Shown here: in pieces, positions 1-13,554 of the stretch | Layout: every line of letters starts with the position of its first letter | How positions within the stretch are numbered: the stretch's first letter is position 1 | Assembly (NCBI GenBank): GCA_009760855.2 | Contig: WPIO01000002.1 | Span: 5,753,501 to 5,817,500 of the forward strand | Reading direction: 5' to 3' | Length of the DNA: 64,000 bases | DNA from: Cristatella mucedo | Lineage: Eukaryota > Bryozoa > Phylactolaemata > Cristatellidae | The notes under the pieces: model-generated | What the model saw: the letters and a program-made list of their open reading frames with translations, nothing else | Told to the model about the DNA's origin: nothing | Databases searched by the model: none | Made by a program: the position numbers and the translations under genes

Positions 1-680
1 GTCAGAGTACTGCATCGAATTCTCTCGTGCATGCTAAGAACCAAGCATAAATGCTCTGCTCTCCCGACTGAGTCTGCCGGGCAGTGACAGAATGGAGGAC
101 TGAAGCAGAACTGAAGTTATCGATCACTGCACGGTCAGAGAAGTGGGCATGATAGGTCGAAGACGTTATGTAAAAACAAGCCTTAAAGCTGGGAAGCTCG
201 AGGCTTCCTATTAAGGCCACATTGTTGCTGCTGCCATGCTAAGTAAAACAACTAAAAGCTATGTCAAAGTACATCGCAATATCGACGAGGCCGTATGAGA
301 TAAGCTTCGGGGAAGGGTCGCTTGCCGAAGCGGTATTCAGATGTTCAGCCCACTTCTGCAACAGCTGAGCAGTTGCAAAGTTACTTCGAGTGCTAAGTCC
401 GATGGCGACAGCCAACGATGCATAGTGCCATGGCAATGGCTCGGTGCAGCTTCAGCAGTATCTGTACGTTACGGCAGCGTAAACGACAGGAAGGTGCTAT
501 TGCGGCAAACGTCACATTTCAGCACAAGCTGCTTGCTCCAAGAAATGAAGGACGCCGGGGCTAGAGCAGCTGCAGAGCTGGCCACACCCGTATCGTTCCA
601 TTTAACCAGATCCGACTCAAAGAGGTCGCCGTCTAGTGTACAAATCAATCGAGGAGAGGCCACACTGGCACGTGGCGTTG
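1..680 (-). pseudogene. Decayed coding-like sequence, family unknown
   Basis: On the minus strand three long open stretches follow each other in shifting frames: about 680-470 (contains LDGDLFESDLVKWNDTGVAS and LVLKCDVCRNSTFLSF), 436-239 (contains SNFATAQLLQKWAEHLN and KLISYGLVDIAMYFD) and 220-2 (contains LELPSFKACFYITSS). The residues look like a real globular protein, and the stops between segments suggest either small introns or frameshift decay. No domain is recognised. The window edge cuts the 3' end. Confidence 0.25.
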
Positions 681-2250
<1,570 letters not shown>

Positions 2251-2825
2251 TGATCATATTAGTACTATGGTGCAGCAGTTACAATAGAATCAAATTTGCA
2301 CAACTTATCCCATGGCCATGTTGAGGCTGGTCTTGTAAAATGAGCCCTCGAAGTGAGGGCCTTCTAAAGAAAGCTAAACATGCAAGGTCTCAATAAATGC
2401 ACACATCCTTTCCTGCTTACAAATTCGCAATATATCTAGCCATTATGCATCTCTTAAATGCAGACTCATAACCCTAAGCACATTCGCGTGGGTACCAGCG
2501 AACATTACAGTATGTCACGGTATGACCTAGTAGTAAGACACTTGACTTCCTGAAATTTGACCCACCACACAGCTACTTAAGTACCTAGCCTGTCTAGTCA
2601 AAGTACCTAACAGCAGGTCTTCACTGACGGCAAAAGATCATTCTCAAATACTTGCACGTCATGTCAATGAGATAGTGTACACAAGAGAGCACCCCAATGC
2701 TGAAGCCTCGAATAGTTATCGGAAATGTACATTAGTTATTACCAACAGAAAGTCTTGGGGCACGAAAGTTCACAAAATACAAGTATAATGATCAAACTAC
2801 GTGTCTTCGTATCAGCAGACATAAT
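2251..2825. other. No recognised feature
   Basis: Ordinary AT-leaning sequence between two SINE-A copies; nothing identified. Confidence 0.4.
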
Positions 2826-2962
2826 ATAATTAATTCATTTGTATAGCGCCCCAAGAGAACTTAATCTCTATTCAGGCGCTTCACATATGCCTCAGGGCTC
2901 GAGCCCACGACCTCAGCCAGACCTTAGTCGGGGCGAGCGCCTTAACCACTGGACCAAGAAAG
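2826..2962 (-). mobile_element. SINE-A, tRNA-derived head with L2-type 3' tail
   Basis: On the minus strand: TGGTCCAGTGGTTAAGGCGC (A box), then GTCGTGGGCTCGAGCCC (B box), then GAAGCGCCTGAATAGAG and AAGTTCTCTTGGGGCGC. The tail has the same paired GCGCC / GGCGC arms as the L2 LINE tails in this window. The head most resembles a tRNA-Ser/Leu type, but loop-arm pairing is too poor for a working tRNA. Confidence 0.85.
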
Positions 2963-3351
2963 AGGGATTGAGAGCAAGACGGGGAGAGCGAGAAAAATAT
3001 CGTAAAAGAGAGAGAGCAGAGACAGAGGAAATGTGAGAATGCCAAAACTTAATTGACAAATGTACAAGTTCTCGTATAACGGAATTGGATGCAGTGCTTC
3101 GTAAGAAGTTCTCAGACAAGTTTGAAAAAAAATTAAATATGTTTCTGGACCCAATGCCAAGTCCTCATCTATCTCAGATTTGTCTGATGTACTTCCGATT
3201 CTATGTGCAAGAAACCGATCTTTGCACGTAATCGATAATTTTAAAATTCACTTTGATAAGTTATCTAACGCCTTCAGTGCTAAATTTCACGAATTGTCCT
3301 ATTTTCTCTCGAAGCTCATGTTCATGACCCAACTCACATACAAAATACTAG

Positions 3352-3513
3352 CTGATTTAACAGCCTCTTTTTATAGCAGCAGAATGGCCTTAAAGGCTAT
3401 CAGTACTGCTTGCAGTCGTAACAAAGGATCGCACAAGGCAGGATTCGAACCCACGATCTCAGGACCTCGGTCGTGAAGAGAAACCGCCTTACCTAATGGG
3501 AATTCACGGCTCA
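3352..3513 (-). mobile_element. SINE-B nested in an L2
   Basis: Minus strand: TGAGCCGTGAATTCCC, TAGGTAAGGCGGTTTC (A box region), GATCGTGGGTTCGAATCC (B box), then a body with CGACTGCAAGCAGTACTG and an end GCTATAAAAAGAGGCTG. The host L2 reads ACTCACATA on one side and CTCACACAC on the other, consistent with a short target duplication. Confidence 0.88.
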
Positions 3514-3984
3514 CACACTCAACCAAATGTTCTCCCAAAACTATATGCTATCATCAACTATTATTACTACACCCGGCTTGTCCGAAAACATACAGATCTC
3601 ATTTAGTCTACAGTGTGTGCCTGTCTCCAGATGAAAGTCATCTGTGAACCGCAAAATCTCAAGACCCTTGACATCGCGACGTTGTCTGCGCAAGAATATC
3701 TTCTTCACCCCTGCTGCTTAATCCTTCTTCCGACCTGTCATCATTAGTAGAATGCTACAGCACGACACTAGATGAATTGCTCGACGAGTTCCAACCTCTG
3801 ACTAAGCACACAGAGCACCCCCCTACCCAGAGGGCCTATAGTTTACCGCAGCCATTACACTAGATAGGTCTACTAAGCGAAAGCTTGAAAAAAGTATACA
3901 AAAGGTCAGGACTGACTGTCCATCGACTGGCATGCGAGGGGTACTGTAGATCATACCCATCGATCCTTAGCAAAGTCCGAGTCT

Positions 3985-4075
3985 AGCTTCTATAATAGTA
4001 ATAGTATTAAACAATTTGATATAGTGCTCTCAGAGAACATAATCTCTTTCTAGGCACTCTACATTTGCTGCAAAG
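3985..4075 (-). mobile_element. Tail-only L2 insertion, antisense, inside an L2
   Basis: ATAATAGTAATAG is followed by the reverse complement of the L2 stem-loop and TTTGCTGCAAAGG; the host L2 resumes soon after. Only about 80-90 bases of 3' end were inserted. Confidence 0.75.
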
Positions 4076-5350
4076 GAAAATATAAAAACGTTTTTAAATA
4101 AGAGATGCATAATAAAAAATGCTGATATCTACGATCAAAAATCTCCTCAATTCCAGGAGCTCGGGTCAGCTCCTTACCTGGTCATCCTTGTGGTGATCCC
4201 ACTGATCACTTCTCTAGCTTGTTCGTCGACAAGATCAATAGATTAGAGAGTCCATCCCTAGAGTGGCAGCATCCCCTCGGGACTCGTGTCCCTTAATTGC
4301 GCGCAGCACCTCAATGTCTACATTCTAGAAGGCCACGCGTGACCTTATCCTGAAGCTCATATCCCAATCAAAGAAGGCGACTAGTCCTCTAGACCCCGTT
4401 CCCACTTTCCTGCATCTACGATGCATAGATCTGCTGCTGCCATGCAGAGCTAGCACCATAAATATGTCATTAGCCACAGGTCATGTCCCAGCACATTTAA
4501 AGAAGGCTATAGTCAGGCCACTATTTAAGAAAGCAGCACTAGACCAAGAGAACTTGGGAGACTTCCACCTAGTCAGCCTTCAACTGTAGCTATTTCATAT
4601 ACTGTAAAGAGTTGTGGCAGACCAGCTGAACTCATAGGTTAAATTCCTTAAATTGGTCGTGCAGGTGTAACATCCACCTCGACTTCTGTAACGCACTGCT
4701 TGCTGGTCTACCAGCCTGCACAATCAGGTGCTCACAGTTGGTGCAAAAGTCTGCAGCTAGGCTTGTCTGTCGTGAGCGTCACAGTCGCCACATCACAGCA
4801 CTTTCCACCGACCTGCACTTGCTCCCAGTCAGCATCGACTTTGGGGTTTTGTCAATCACTTTTATATTCCTTCCTTCTTTGGCACAAGTCCACCTATCAG
4901 ATCTCCTCCTCCACAGGGCTAAGCATTGCACCACCCGCTTTTCGAAATCTAATCGGTTTAATACCTCGTACGAACCTCAAATCCATCGTAGACCATGCCT
5001 CTAGTTTGTAAGCTCTCAAAGCTTGAAACTCACTTCCAATTTGCGTCACGACATCCCCTGACTTGACCACAGTTAAAAAGAAACTAAAAATGCATCTATT
5101 TATCACAACACTTAATGGGTACACTTGATTCCTCCTGTGTGTGCTTATGCGAGCTAACTGCATGCTGCCACTAACAATATTCGCCAGCTGACCCCATGAA
5201 CGTCACTTCTAACCGTGTTATGCTCGTTGACATGTTGGGCATGCTACCACTAGCCATTCGATCATGCTTCCTATCCAGCAAATGTAAAATGCCTAGAAAG
5301 AGATTTGGTTCTCTGAGGTACGTGCTTAACAAACAAGTTACTATTCTTAT

Positions 5351-7482
5351 CGTAATTCATACAAGCGATACAATCGACAAGGTAACACTTGGATACACCA
5401 AAGTCCACGGGGTATCACTGAGACGTAGCATAAGTATATGTACTTATTATTATTTATCATAATAATAAGTTATAATATATAGAGTTTAACATATAGAGTT
5501 TATAAATTATTATAATTATTATTTATTTATCTGTAGATCCTTAAAAATGGGATGATAGAAATGATCGGATTCTTTTCAGAGAGCTAAAGGATAAATCTGA
5601 TATACCCCTAGTGCCAAAAGAGAGAATTTATGATAGCCAAACCCAGGAGTAGCAAAGTGTCAGTTATACTGCACCAAAAATACACGGGTAAAAGTGGACG
5701 ACTCTTAGCCAAAAAGAACCTTGATATTACTTGACGTATCCATTTAAGCAAATGAATATAAATAGTTAACAGCAAGAGCAGAAGTCAAACAAGGCAGACA
5801 TGTGAACCCTAACTTCACCTCTCTTTCTTTGTTTGTAGTGCATTGTGCGTATTGCATGCGTGTAAAGACCTGCGTGTGCCTTTTTTTGTGCTCTAATAGT
5901 TTCGCGCGTGCTAATTTTCGGGTCTCAGCAGTGTACTGTCATGTAGCTGATGTGATGCTCCGTGCTGCAGTATTGATCTGCTGGCTGAACGCCAAAGCAC
6001 GTAAAAGGCAAGGTAAGTAAAAACAGTATATCACATGTTATTCTAGTGCGTGCTATCATCAAGCATTTAATCCCCAAAAGATCGGCGCAAAAGATCTCAA
6101 TGACAGCGTATTAGGTCAAAAGCACGTTAGCACATGAGTAAGGAGCGTCAGTTGCGGCAGCTTTCACCATCGACAAGCCACTGAAACTGATAGCGACCAA
6201 AAAGCGCGCGGAATGCTAATTGTTAATAGGACATGTGAGTTGAGGCGTGTACCATTTCCTTTTATATCTTTCGCAATGGTATTTCCTGAAATTCCCATCA
6301 TAAGAGTTATCAAGGTTACCGACGTGACAAGCGGGGTCATGCGTGCAAGCGGCGGGAATTGAATGTGCGTAACGAGAAAATCGCGATGTCTGACAGTAAG
6401 TCCCTATCGTTATCTGCGTGCCCAGGCGGTGTTCAGTGTCGTCGAACGGTAGAGACTGACTCGGGGTGCTCCCGAGCCGGCCAAGGCAACCACAAAGTCT
6501 GGAGACCGGCCAGCCTGGCACATCGCTTAAGACGAGCATGTGAATGGATCAAATCATTGCACCAGGTGCTCAAAAGGAAACAAAGGATCTGCTCTTGCAC
6601 GCAGGAACAAACTCGGCGAACCGGGTTCGTGGAGGCGCGAGCCATACCAGGAGATTTGCTTCCTTCATCTTGAAGGTCCTGGTGAGCGCTAGATAGAACC
6701 TTATCCTTGGCGCGTTCGACTTTCTTGACCATGTTGAGCCGCTCCCGATATTAGAGGCTGAGCGCAGGTGGCAAACAGAGCGAACTGCGACTCGTCCGTG
6801 CTCCGGGTGAAGCCGCCGCTAGCGGTCGGTGGTTTCTGTGCCACGCCAATCGACGCTCAGCTCGCTTATTTCTCGTTAATGAAATCTTCAACGCCAAGCT
6901 CGCATATTCTTACCTACTAGTACCTGCGCTGCTGTGGAGTCCACACTATCCAACACATGCCTGGCTAGTGGTCCGGATGTTAAGCTTCTGGCTTGCGCCC
7001 CGGCTGGCGCAGCCCCTAGCAACGAGGTCAAGGTTGCCTACCGGCGCTAGGATCTTTCATGCGTCCTCAGGAAGAACGCGATCACCTTTCGAGCGCGTCG
7101 ATAGCTCAAAAAATGGACTGCGTGCATCCGAGAAACTCTTCCATTATTGCCGTAACGGTCAGCGTGTTTGACGTAAGCACTGATGTTTACGGTAGGTTCG
7201 GGGAGAAGATAATCGAGTTCTAACTAATTCGTCTTTTCGATTAATCTTTTCGTCTCCTTTGCACATTACAGCTTGGCAACTTTAAGTGGGTCGCCTATTC
7301 TTAGTTGATGTCAGCGGGCAGTTTTTGCTACCCAGCAGTGGTGTACGGAAGGGGGCAGGCTGGACCTATACCGTACGTCCCCAGGCGCAGGATCACCAGG
7401 GGTGTAGTGTTATTATGACTCCGGCAGATGTGAGCGGTAAAAACACCTTTTATTGCTCTAACTTACTGAGTTAAAAGCATGC
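5351..7482. other. No recognised feature; some GC-richer ground
   Basis: AT-rich to about 6200, then moderately GC-richer to 7200. A plus-strand ORF from ATG 6977 has a presequence-like start but no recognisable continuation. No repeat family member is seen. Confidence 0.35.
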
Positions 7483-7625
7483 TTTTTATAGCGAAAGAAA
7501 TTAACAGCCTTAAAGGCTACCAATACCATTTGCAGCGACAAAAAGGACTGCAGGATTCGAAGCCACAACCTCGTGCCGAGGTCTCGAAAAGGAACCGTCA
7601 TATCCAGTGAGCCATCGAGGCTCAC
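7483..7625 (-). mobile_element. SINE-B copy
   Basis: Minus strand: GTGAGCCTCGATGGCTCACT, GGATATGACGG, a B box reading GTTGTGGCTTCGAATCC, then CTTTTTGTCGCTGCAAATGG and GCTATAAAAAGC. Same layout as the copy at 10193-10356. Confidence 0.8.
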
Positions 7626-7810
7626 GTATACATATGTAACCCCGCAAAAGTTCGTCCCGGCTCTCGACCGGTGGATGGTGGATTTCGCTATGAAGTTCTG
7701 CAATGCAGTTAAAACATAATCGGCTACAAACAGCGAAGGAAACTTTTGACTGTTGGCCTGTTAGTAAAGGTTACGCGCCGGCGAAAGCGCTTTAGCACCG
7801 AACTGCCAAA

Positions 7811-7926
7811 GTTAACTACGTGAACTCCCAAAGCCCGAGTATAATAAAGTGCCCAACGTGCTTACGCGGCGCGCCAGGAACCAACGGAGTTAACTTCGAG
7901 AGAACTCCCAAAGCCCGACTACAATA
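7811..7926. repeat. Two-unit direct repeat, spacing about 78 bases
   Basis: GTTAACTACGTGAACTCCC then AAAGCCCGAGTATAATA at 7811, and GTTAACTTCGAGAGAACTC then CCAAAGCCCGACTACAATA at 7889. Nothing identifies the unit. Confidence 0.6.
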
Positions 7927-8132
7927 GGCTACCCTACGCCTGCATCGCTAGCGACGGATGGTCCCGACCCCGAAGGCGTACCTAAACAGCACCCCAAGAT
8001 ACGAGCAGCTAACTACGTAGCCGGCAGTAAGAAACTCCCCGGACTAAGTTGCGCTTATATGTTCATCGCCGTAGGTTCGTAGTCTCGAATCGATTACGGA
8101 ATCTGCAGCCCCGAAGCTCTGTCAGTCGTCTC

Positions 8133-8266
<134 letters not shown>

Positions 8267-8473
8267 AATTCCTGACCTTTCGCGTAGCTGCTATTTACAT
8301 GGACCCGCTCTTGGTGTCCGTTCTCAGGCTTATTCGCTTCCGCTTGAAATTTATTAGATGGCTCCTTCGTCAGCTGTTGTGTTCGCCTGCTGCTTCTGCT
8401 GTAATTAGCGAAGTGCTGGACGCTAGTGTACACACATCACCTGTGGCCAATAGTTAAGCCATTGAAGCAGTGC

Positions 8474-9613
8474 AGCCTCGGGCCAGTAATGCAGATCGTA
8501 TTCCGCGTGTTCTGCTGCGATTGATCGAGCTATATGTGCCCGTTAAGAAGAATATAGCAGAATAAAGTCTCGTTTACTGAGCACATGCACCCGCTGTGTT
8601 TCCGTGAGACTCCCACTAGAACAGCCGCAGCTAGAGACACTGTCACACAACAACTGTCAGCAGAAAATGGTTTAGTCGTGCCGAAAAGATTACCAGACCT
8701 TCTAAGGTCTAGACGGGACGCCTATGTAGCGCCTTGCTGGCCTTGGCTTAACTCTAGCACGAACAAGAGCTGTTCGGAAGCGGGCAAGAAATCCTTTGTC
8801 CTCGAGCAGTGAGCCAGAGAGGAGCCAGTGCGGTTAGAGAGCAAGAGCTTAAGAGCAAGCCAGGAATCTCTGAGACCAGCGGTGGCGATTCGGCCTTTAG
8901 AATTAGTCAGATACCCGTGAGAGCTGCTGATTGATGTTGGCTGGCATGTCAACCTCCGCCACCACTCGGTCCAAAAAGAATCGTCTGGAACCCATTTGGC
9001 ATTCAAGCTGGACAGAGGTGCCATTCCAGTGGCCTAGTGACGGTAATAATTCCTTACCGTAATGGACCATGGTGTCGGGCCCAAAACCACTAAGCTCTGG
9101 CCCCATGGTCTCAGCAAGGTATTTAAGAGTCGAGCGACGCTCGCTCTCGGTCTTTTGCTTGGTTCCTGCTCTCTCGCTCTGCGGCTTCGCTTTCGCAGTC
9201 AAACCCAGTACGGCAAGGGCTAGTATCGAGGCAACCTGATAGCTGCACGCGTGCACATATATGAGAGCTTTTTGAATCCTGACAGTTGGGGGAATGCAGC
9301 TGTGGCGGATAATACCCCTAGATCAAAGGCTGGACGCTGCTCCGAGTAAACTGCCCAACCACCGACTGAAGGTGGGGCATACATTAGTGGCCAGACGCTG
9401 TGCTAATTGCCACAGCAGACGTAGGCGCACACTAAATCCCTTCCCATAGAAAATAAACCCCACAGTGTGCCAGCGACTGCCTCCTCCGGCGGTCACCCCG
9501 AAGCATAAGTTTTTGCCTGTCCCGCGGTATGATGTTTTGGCTCTATCGGATGGGTAAGGTTGACGTTGAATGGTTCCGACAGGCTTATCAGATCTGGCTA
9601 CGTGACAGGAGCT
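8474..9613 (-). mobile_element. Inverted pair, arm 1: 1.14-kb unit of unknown class
   Basis: The reverse complement of this stretch is almost identical to 13720-14918, with sharp ends at both sides, so this is a recently copied unit. On its minus strand it carries open stretches such as QVASILALAVLGLTAKAKPQ (signal-peptide-like) followed by MGPELSGFGPDTMVHYGKEL. Compared with the other arm it lacks 60 bases. On the plus strand an AATAAA lies about 90 bases in, near 8560. No terminal inverted repeat and no target duplication could be recognised. It could be a non-autonomous DNA transposon, an LTR or a segmental copy. Confidence 0.75.
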
Positions 9614-10192
9614 CGTTGGAGGCAAATGTCAGCACAGCCCCTGGCCAGCGGCCTTAGATGCAACCCAACTTACGCAAAGCTGGGACGCACCTTCCACCAT
9701 CAGGCGGCTTCCCCCTACCCGAAGATCACCTCCAAGCGATGCTCGACTGCCACCCATGTCTTGCTCAAGCCACTCCTGCTCGTCAATATGGCCGGGTTGT
9801 TCACTGGGTTCCACTCAGATGAGACGATCTCGCGGTTGTGCTCCTCTGTTATCTTTGCCTTCGAGATGCTCTCGCGGGCGCCCACCTCCGCCGAGACGTC
9901 GATTTCACCTCCACCTCGTCGCCGGCCACTATTGCCTCGCCGTAGGGCACCGTTACTTGCTCCCCATCCTTCGCCTTCGGCTGCGGCCTCTGCGAACTTA
10001 CTTTGATCTGGTGCACTTTGGCTTTTGCGGTTACTAGGTCGGATGCAGTCCCATACCCGCCTCCTCCGCCGGTATTTCAGCCAAAGCTTCGGCAGCAGAA
10101 TAAGTTCAGCCCGTCTATCTGGCTCTTGCGAGCAGCTGATTGTGGGATTCACCGGTGGCGACGCAGTCTCGTCGCTTATCTTCTAAATTCTA
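9614..10192 (-). other. Coding-like ORF of 145 codons beside the inverted-repeat arm
   Basis: An open frame runs 10152-9715. It has a basic segment (LKYRRRRRVWDC), a Gly/Arg-rich low-complexity middle and a more ordinary end (EEHNREIVSSEWNPVNNPAI, LSKTWVAVEHRLEVIFG). It has no recognised domain and is not repeated elsewhere in the window. It could be a gag-like remnant or chance. Confidence 0.25.
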
Positions 10193-10356
10193 GCTGCTTA
10201 AACAGCCTCTTTTTGTATAGCGACAGAACAGCCTTGACGGCTATCACCACCGCTTGCAGTGGCGATAAAGGATCGCCCACCACAGGAATCGAGCCCACGA
10301 CTTCGGGACCGAGGTCATGAAAGCAACCGCCTTACCTAGTGTGCCATCACGGCTCA
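10193..10356 (-). mobile_element. SINE-B, the cleanest minus-strand copy
   Basis: Minus strand: TGAGCCGTGATGGCACACTA, GGTAAGGCGGTTGC, GACCTCGGTCCCGAAGTCGT, GGGCTCGATTCC (B box), then GCCACTGCAAGCGGTGGTGA, an imperfect hairpin, and CTGTCGCTATACAAAAAGAG at the end. The A and B boxes are spaced as in a pol III promoter. Confidence 0.9.
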
Positions 10357-11450
10357 TCTTCACCCTGGCCTCAGCTCCAGCGAGCTGCTGATGCAGTAAC
10401 CTCTCGGCTTTAAGTTCGGCCTCCTCACCTTCCAACGACGTGAGCAACAAAATTAATTCATTGCACAGTTTGTGGTAGTCCTGCTTTATTTTGGCCGGTT
10501 GAGCACCCCAACAGTGCATCCAATTATTGCCCAGACACACACGCACAACATGCTCTAGCGGCAGTGAAATCTTTAGCTAGTCTTCTTAACGTCAGAAGCC
10601 AAGGTAAGAAGTGCTTGAAGCCTGTGAACATTTTGTACTTTAGTATTTGGAACCACATCTAGAACAAAGAGGTGCTGGTACTCTATTTAACACGAGTTTA
10701 CCATCCCCGCTACCAGTTGTTGTGTTACTTTGGCTCCGGTGGCTGCAGATCTTGGGATGAAGAAGGCGCCGGCGCAAATGTGAGGGGTTAAAGAGAATCA
10801 ATTTCTTGCTCTCACGTGTGCATAAATGATTGCTAGCTCAATCACCGAAATAAAAAAACGCAGCTTCGGCGTTCAACATCTTCTAAACATAGGAACTCCA
10901 CAACTACCCAGCATTCTACTGTTTGCCATTGACCTTGCTTCGTGGAGCAGCAGCTAAGAGAGTCGCTGGCTAGTCCTACGAAGGACATTGGCGAAATACA
11001 ATTGATCGCACCAGAATACACAGCCACTTTCAGGATTATTGGGGACTGCTTGCTGAATACAAGCCAGTTGAATACAGGCTAGTGCGTTTCTCTCCGGCTT
11101 CTTTCAGGTAGGCGTTATTAAGGCTGGACTTGGTGCTGAGAATCATTAAGATTAAGAACTCCCCTCACAGCCTTCGGGTTCTGTACACTTACATAGCCTA
11201 AGTAAAACGTATAAAAAGATTTCGCTCTCTGAGCGCGATGGATAAACGTCTTGCCATTTTTACTATGTTAGATCATTGCCGAAGTTGGGCAGGTCAAGTA
11301 TGCCCACTAGCTGCTAGTGCAAAACCACACAGCCTCTTTCATTCTCCGACGGCAAAATTACCTACCCTCATGTGACTTACGGATCCGCTAGGGCTGGAAA
11401 GTGGCACACGTTAAAGACCCAAAGTCCCGTGGGGAGGGGAAATTAAGCGG
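10357..11450. other. No recognised feature
   Basis: Mixed composition with no repeat relative or exon that I can support. Confidence 0.4.
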
Positions 11451-11615
11451 TGAGCCGTAATGACTCATTAGGTAAGGCGGTTGCTTTTCACGACCTCGGC
11501 CCCGAGATCGTGGGTTCGAATCCTGCGGTGGACGATCCTCTGTCGCCACTGCAAGCGGTGGTGATAGCCAAAAAACTCTTCTGTCGCTATTCAAAAGGAG
11601 TCTGTAAAATCAGAT
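11451..11615 (+). mobile_element. SINE-B, plus strand
   Basis: TGAGCCGTAATGACTCATTA, GGTAAGGCGGTTGCTTTTC, GAGATCGTGGGTTCGAATCC, then CGCCACTGCAAGCGGTGGTG and CTGTCGCTATTCAAAAGGAG. It lies just upstream of a 5'-truncated L2. Confidence 0.9.
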
Positions 11616-11624
11616 AGTATATTT

Positions 11625-12180
11625 TTAAGTGAATTTTCTCAGGACGCTATCCATCGTCGGCAGGACGGTACCCATCTATTCCTTCATTTTATGGCTCCAG
11701 CCTATCTCTCCGTCATACTCCCCCATCAGGCCAAGCATCGTACCACCCGCTTTTCGGAATCCAACAGTCTAGAAATACCTTGTACAAACCTTAAATCCTT
11801 TGGAGACCGTGCATTTAGTTCGTATGTTCCCAAAGCCTGAAACTCCCACCCGACCTGCGTCAGAACATCTCCTGACCTGACCACATTTAAAAGGAAGCTA
11901 AAAGCACACCTATTTAGGACAGCATTTAGTGGGTCCCTGTGATTCGTCCTTCACGTGCTTATGCGTGCTGACACTGTGCATGCTGCCACTAACCACATTT
12001 GCATGCTGACCCTGTGCATGTCACCCCTAACCATGTTATTCATTTTGTTTGTTTTTCAAGCATGATTTAACTTACCATTCAATTGCGTTTCTCTTTGCAA
12101 CAAATGTAAAGCGCCTAGAAAGAGATTAAGTTATCTGAGGGTGCTGTATCAAGTGCATTATTATTATTATTATTATTATC
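11625..12180 (+). mobile_element. 5'-truncated L2 with intact 3' tail
   Basis: It starts in the C-terminal domain of the RT ORF ([13 protein letters not shown]-like), passes the [14 protein letters not shown]-like terminus, and ends GTAAAGCGCCTAGAAAGAG, TTATCTGAGGGTGCTGTATC and (ATT)n. Confidence 0.9.
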
Positions 12181-12587
12181 AGTTATCTGTACAATCACTG
12201 TAATCTATTGAACGACTGATGATACTCGTTCCTGCTCTAATCACTGGTCTTTAGGGTAATTGCTGGATTAATACTAAAAATAATGTTAATACCGATCACT
12301 GCCGAGCATGCCACCACACAGCAACGTGCAGTGGCTCTTGAGGCCATTGGGCGATACCCGAATCATTCGGGGAGAAGTCTGCCTGTTGGCCTGGTACAGC
12401 TACTAGTCAGCAATGGCCGCAACGGTTCAGCGAAACACCTTGATTACTATAGACATGATATATCAGGCCGGCGATCTATGACAGGCATTCACTCGCTGTT
12501 CGGACCTGGTGCATAGCATTCTGTCCCGGTCATTGAAGAGCAACTAGGAACAAATATGTTGTATTGCTTAGTGGCATTTACCCTTGA

Positions 12588-13397
12588 AATATCTCAGTAG
12601 GAGACTCCAGAGTATTGATGTTAATGGACAAAGATCATCTGAGAAACACTTGAAGTAAAGGGTACCTCATACCTCTATGCTTGGTCCAATTCTTTTCGCA
12701 GTTTATACTCCCCTTCTCGCCGATGTAATTGCTAAGTACAATCTAGGCTTTGACTTCTATGCAGATGACACTCAGTTGTGTCTTTAGTTTGATCCCTCCC
12801 AGCCCTCCAGCTCGTCGAATTCTCACACCTCCCTTGCTGTATGTTATGATGACATCCGCACATGGATGACAGCAAAATTTCTTAAATTAAATGATGATAA
12901 AACCAACTAATTGGTTATGGGCAAAACAATTATGATTCAGAAACTAGAAAGGTTAACACTTACTATCGGCTCTGCTGCCATGCGTCCAGTTGAATCAGCC
13001 CGAATTCTAGGCGTCCTGTTTCATTGCGACCTTTTATTTAACGAAAACATCAGCTCCACAGTCAAATCTTTCTACTTTCAGGTACATGCCAATGCTACAA
13101 TTCAGGCTAACCAAGTTAGAAATACTACGCCTAAATTGGCCCGTGCATTTGGGACATTCTGTCTCGACTTCTGTAACGCACCACTTGCTGGTTTACCGGC
13201 CTTTGCAGTCACACGTTTAGAAGCGTGTGCAAACCTCTGCAGCTATAATAATAATAATGATGATAATGCACTTGATCAAGCGCAACCAGAGAACTCAATC
13301 TTATTCTAGGCGCTTTACATCAGCTGCAAAAAGAAGCTAGGCTTCTCTTCCATAAACGTCGCAGTTTCTACATCACACCACTTCTCGCCGACCTGAA
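12588..13397 (+). mobile_element. L2 internal fragment (RT palm to thumb) with a nested tail
   Basis: It reads as decayed RT: a GVPQGS-like segment, FYADDTQL at about 12745-12780, then LERLTLTIGSAAM and a C-terminal part. It breaks at 13242 where an antisense L2 tail is inserted, then resumes at CTAGGCTTCTC to about 13397. It is multiply frameshifted. Confidence 0.85.
13242..13345 (-). mobile_element. Tail-only L2 insertion inside an L2
   Basis: ATAATAATAATAATGATG, GCACTTGATCAAGCGC, then the reverse complement of the stem-loop and TAGGCGCTTTACATC. The host reads CTGCAGCT before it and AAGCTAGGCTTC after it. Confidence 0.8.
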
Positions 13398-13554
13398 ATA
13401 CAAATTATATTGACGGTACACGTCATATTTCAAAGGCTCGGTAGATGGCCTTAACATTTACTCCTGAATTGTTCTAATGAAATTGGACCTAAGCTGTCGT
13501 AGCAGAGGGTATGCGATATCTGGGTCAGCCGATAGGCACTTAACAATGATCCGA

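Larger units (their letters stand above)
3170..5350 (+). mobile_element. Old L2-type LINE with two nested insertions
   Basis: The 3180-3340 part matches the endonuclease segment seen at 24.7 kb (SDVLPILCARN, FKIHFDKL). The later part, 4670-5140, matches the C-terminal domain of the reverse transcriptase ORF in scattered frames. A decayed tail (AATGCCTAGAAAGAGATTTG) lies near 5290. The copy is riddled with frameshifts and interrupted by a SINE-B (3352-3513) and an antisense L2 tail (3985-4075). Confidence 0.8.

Noticed and set aside
6977-7171. Plus-strand ORF starting MLSFWLAPRLAQPLATRS, like a mitochondrial presequence
   Set aside because: No downstream exon with matching phase and no recognisable mature protein; a short Arg-rich ORF can arise by chance.
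11451-11530. tRNA gene
   Set aside because: A and B boxes are present here and in the other SINE heads, but the arms do not fold into a full cloverleaf and the units repeat with SINE bodies.
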